The translations under genes were made by a program, and so were the position numbers. A DNA stretch of 64,000 nt from Montifringilla adamsi (taxonomy: Eukaryota; Chordata; Aves; Passeriformes; Passeridae), in NCBI GenBank assembly GCA_017590115.1, contig JAGGNK010012114.1:1692248-1756247 (forward strand). Direction: 5' to 3'. The notes beneath the pieces were generated by a model, which was given only the letters and a program-made list of their open reading frames with translations, made no database searches and was not told the origin of the DNA. The first letter of the stretch is position 1. Each line of letters begins with the position of its first letter. Of the stretch, positions 63,616 through 64,000 are shown one piece after another.

Positions 63616-64000
63616 CTGATTCATAAGCTTGTGGCACAGGAATTCTGGGTCTTGCTCCAGGGTGGTCTTCCTGCATAATCTTTACAGTCAAGGGTCATTC
63701 CTTGTCTAATGACAACTGTGACCCTTGCATGCCACCACAGCACAGCAATGCATTGTGGTGGCTTAGCTCTGGCTAGCAGCCGAACTCCCACCCAGATGCT
63801 CACCATCCCTCTCCAGAAGAATGGGAGAAAAAATACATTGAGAAAGTTTATTGGCTGAGATAAAGATAGAAGATTGCTTACCAGTTGCTGTCATAGGGAA
63901 AACATACATGGGGAAAATAAATTTCTTTTATTTTCAATTAAAATAGATTCAGATGGTGAGATACAGTCAGTGGAACAGCTCTCCTCCCCTCCATTCCAAG
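63616..64000. mobile_element. Possible diverged avian ERV-type repeat, running off the window
   Basis: The stretch around 63,850-63,960 (TTGGCTGAGATAAAGATAG, GCTTACCAGTTGCTGTCAT, then ATAAATTTCTTTTATTTTCA) resembles, from memory, a common interspersed repeat of bird genomes linked to endogenous retroviruses, but it is diverged and has no visible boundary. A 61-codon minus frame at 63621-63806 is not recognisable as a retroviral protein. Confidence 0.3.

Noticed and set aside
50221..64000. Search for LOX exons expected upstream of ZNF474
   Set aside because: No second CpG island and no lysyl oxidase-like coding segment seen, so LOX probably lies beyond the window.

Overview
The window looks like vertebrate, most likely avian, nuclear DNA from a draft assembly. 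It carries two chicken-repeat-1 (CR1) LINE 3' ends, is AT-rich with very low gene density, and has split vertebrate exons with GT-AG borders, one CpG island and a run of 44 Ns after a 60-base poly-T. There are no operons, CRISPR arrays or recognisable rRNA or tRNA genes.

Only one protein-coding gene can be supported. On the minus strand, three coding exons (40321-39881, 33244-33064, 29866-29715) join in frame through consensus splice sites into a 257-residue protein with four C2HC zinc fingers (C-x2-C-x11-H-x3-C). The fingers and linkers identify it as the orthologue of ZNF474, a testis-expressed C2HC zinc-finger protein. A CpG island at 49950-50220 holds a perfect RFX X-box, an NF-Y CCAAT box on the minus strand and a GC box. 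It is the best promoter candidate for this gene, and the X-box fits a ciliary or spermatogenic programme. In mammals ZNF474 lies between LOX and SNCAIP; neither neighbour was found here, so both probably lie outside the window.

Layout: 1-29600 is gene-poor DNA downstream of ZNF474, with CR1 copies at about 1372-1905 and 4468-5010, the gap at 7194-7237, a perfect 40-bp palindrome at 18132-18171 and an LTR-like element at 24334-24861. ZNF474 with its introns occupies about 29600-50100. From 50220 to 64000 the sequence is intergenic, with several hairpins and, at the very end, a stretch resembling diverged avian retroviral repeat DNA.

The points most worth checking are an in-frame TGA just upstream of the first ZNF474 finger, a CA/TG microsatellite hairpin around the ZNF474 poly(A) signal, the RFX promoter, and a set of long perfect inverted repeats.
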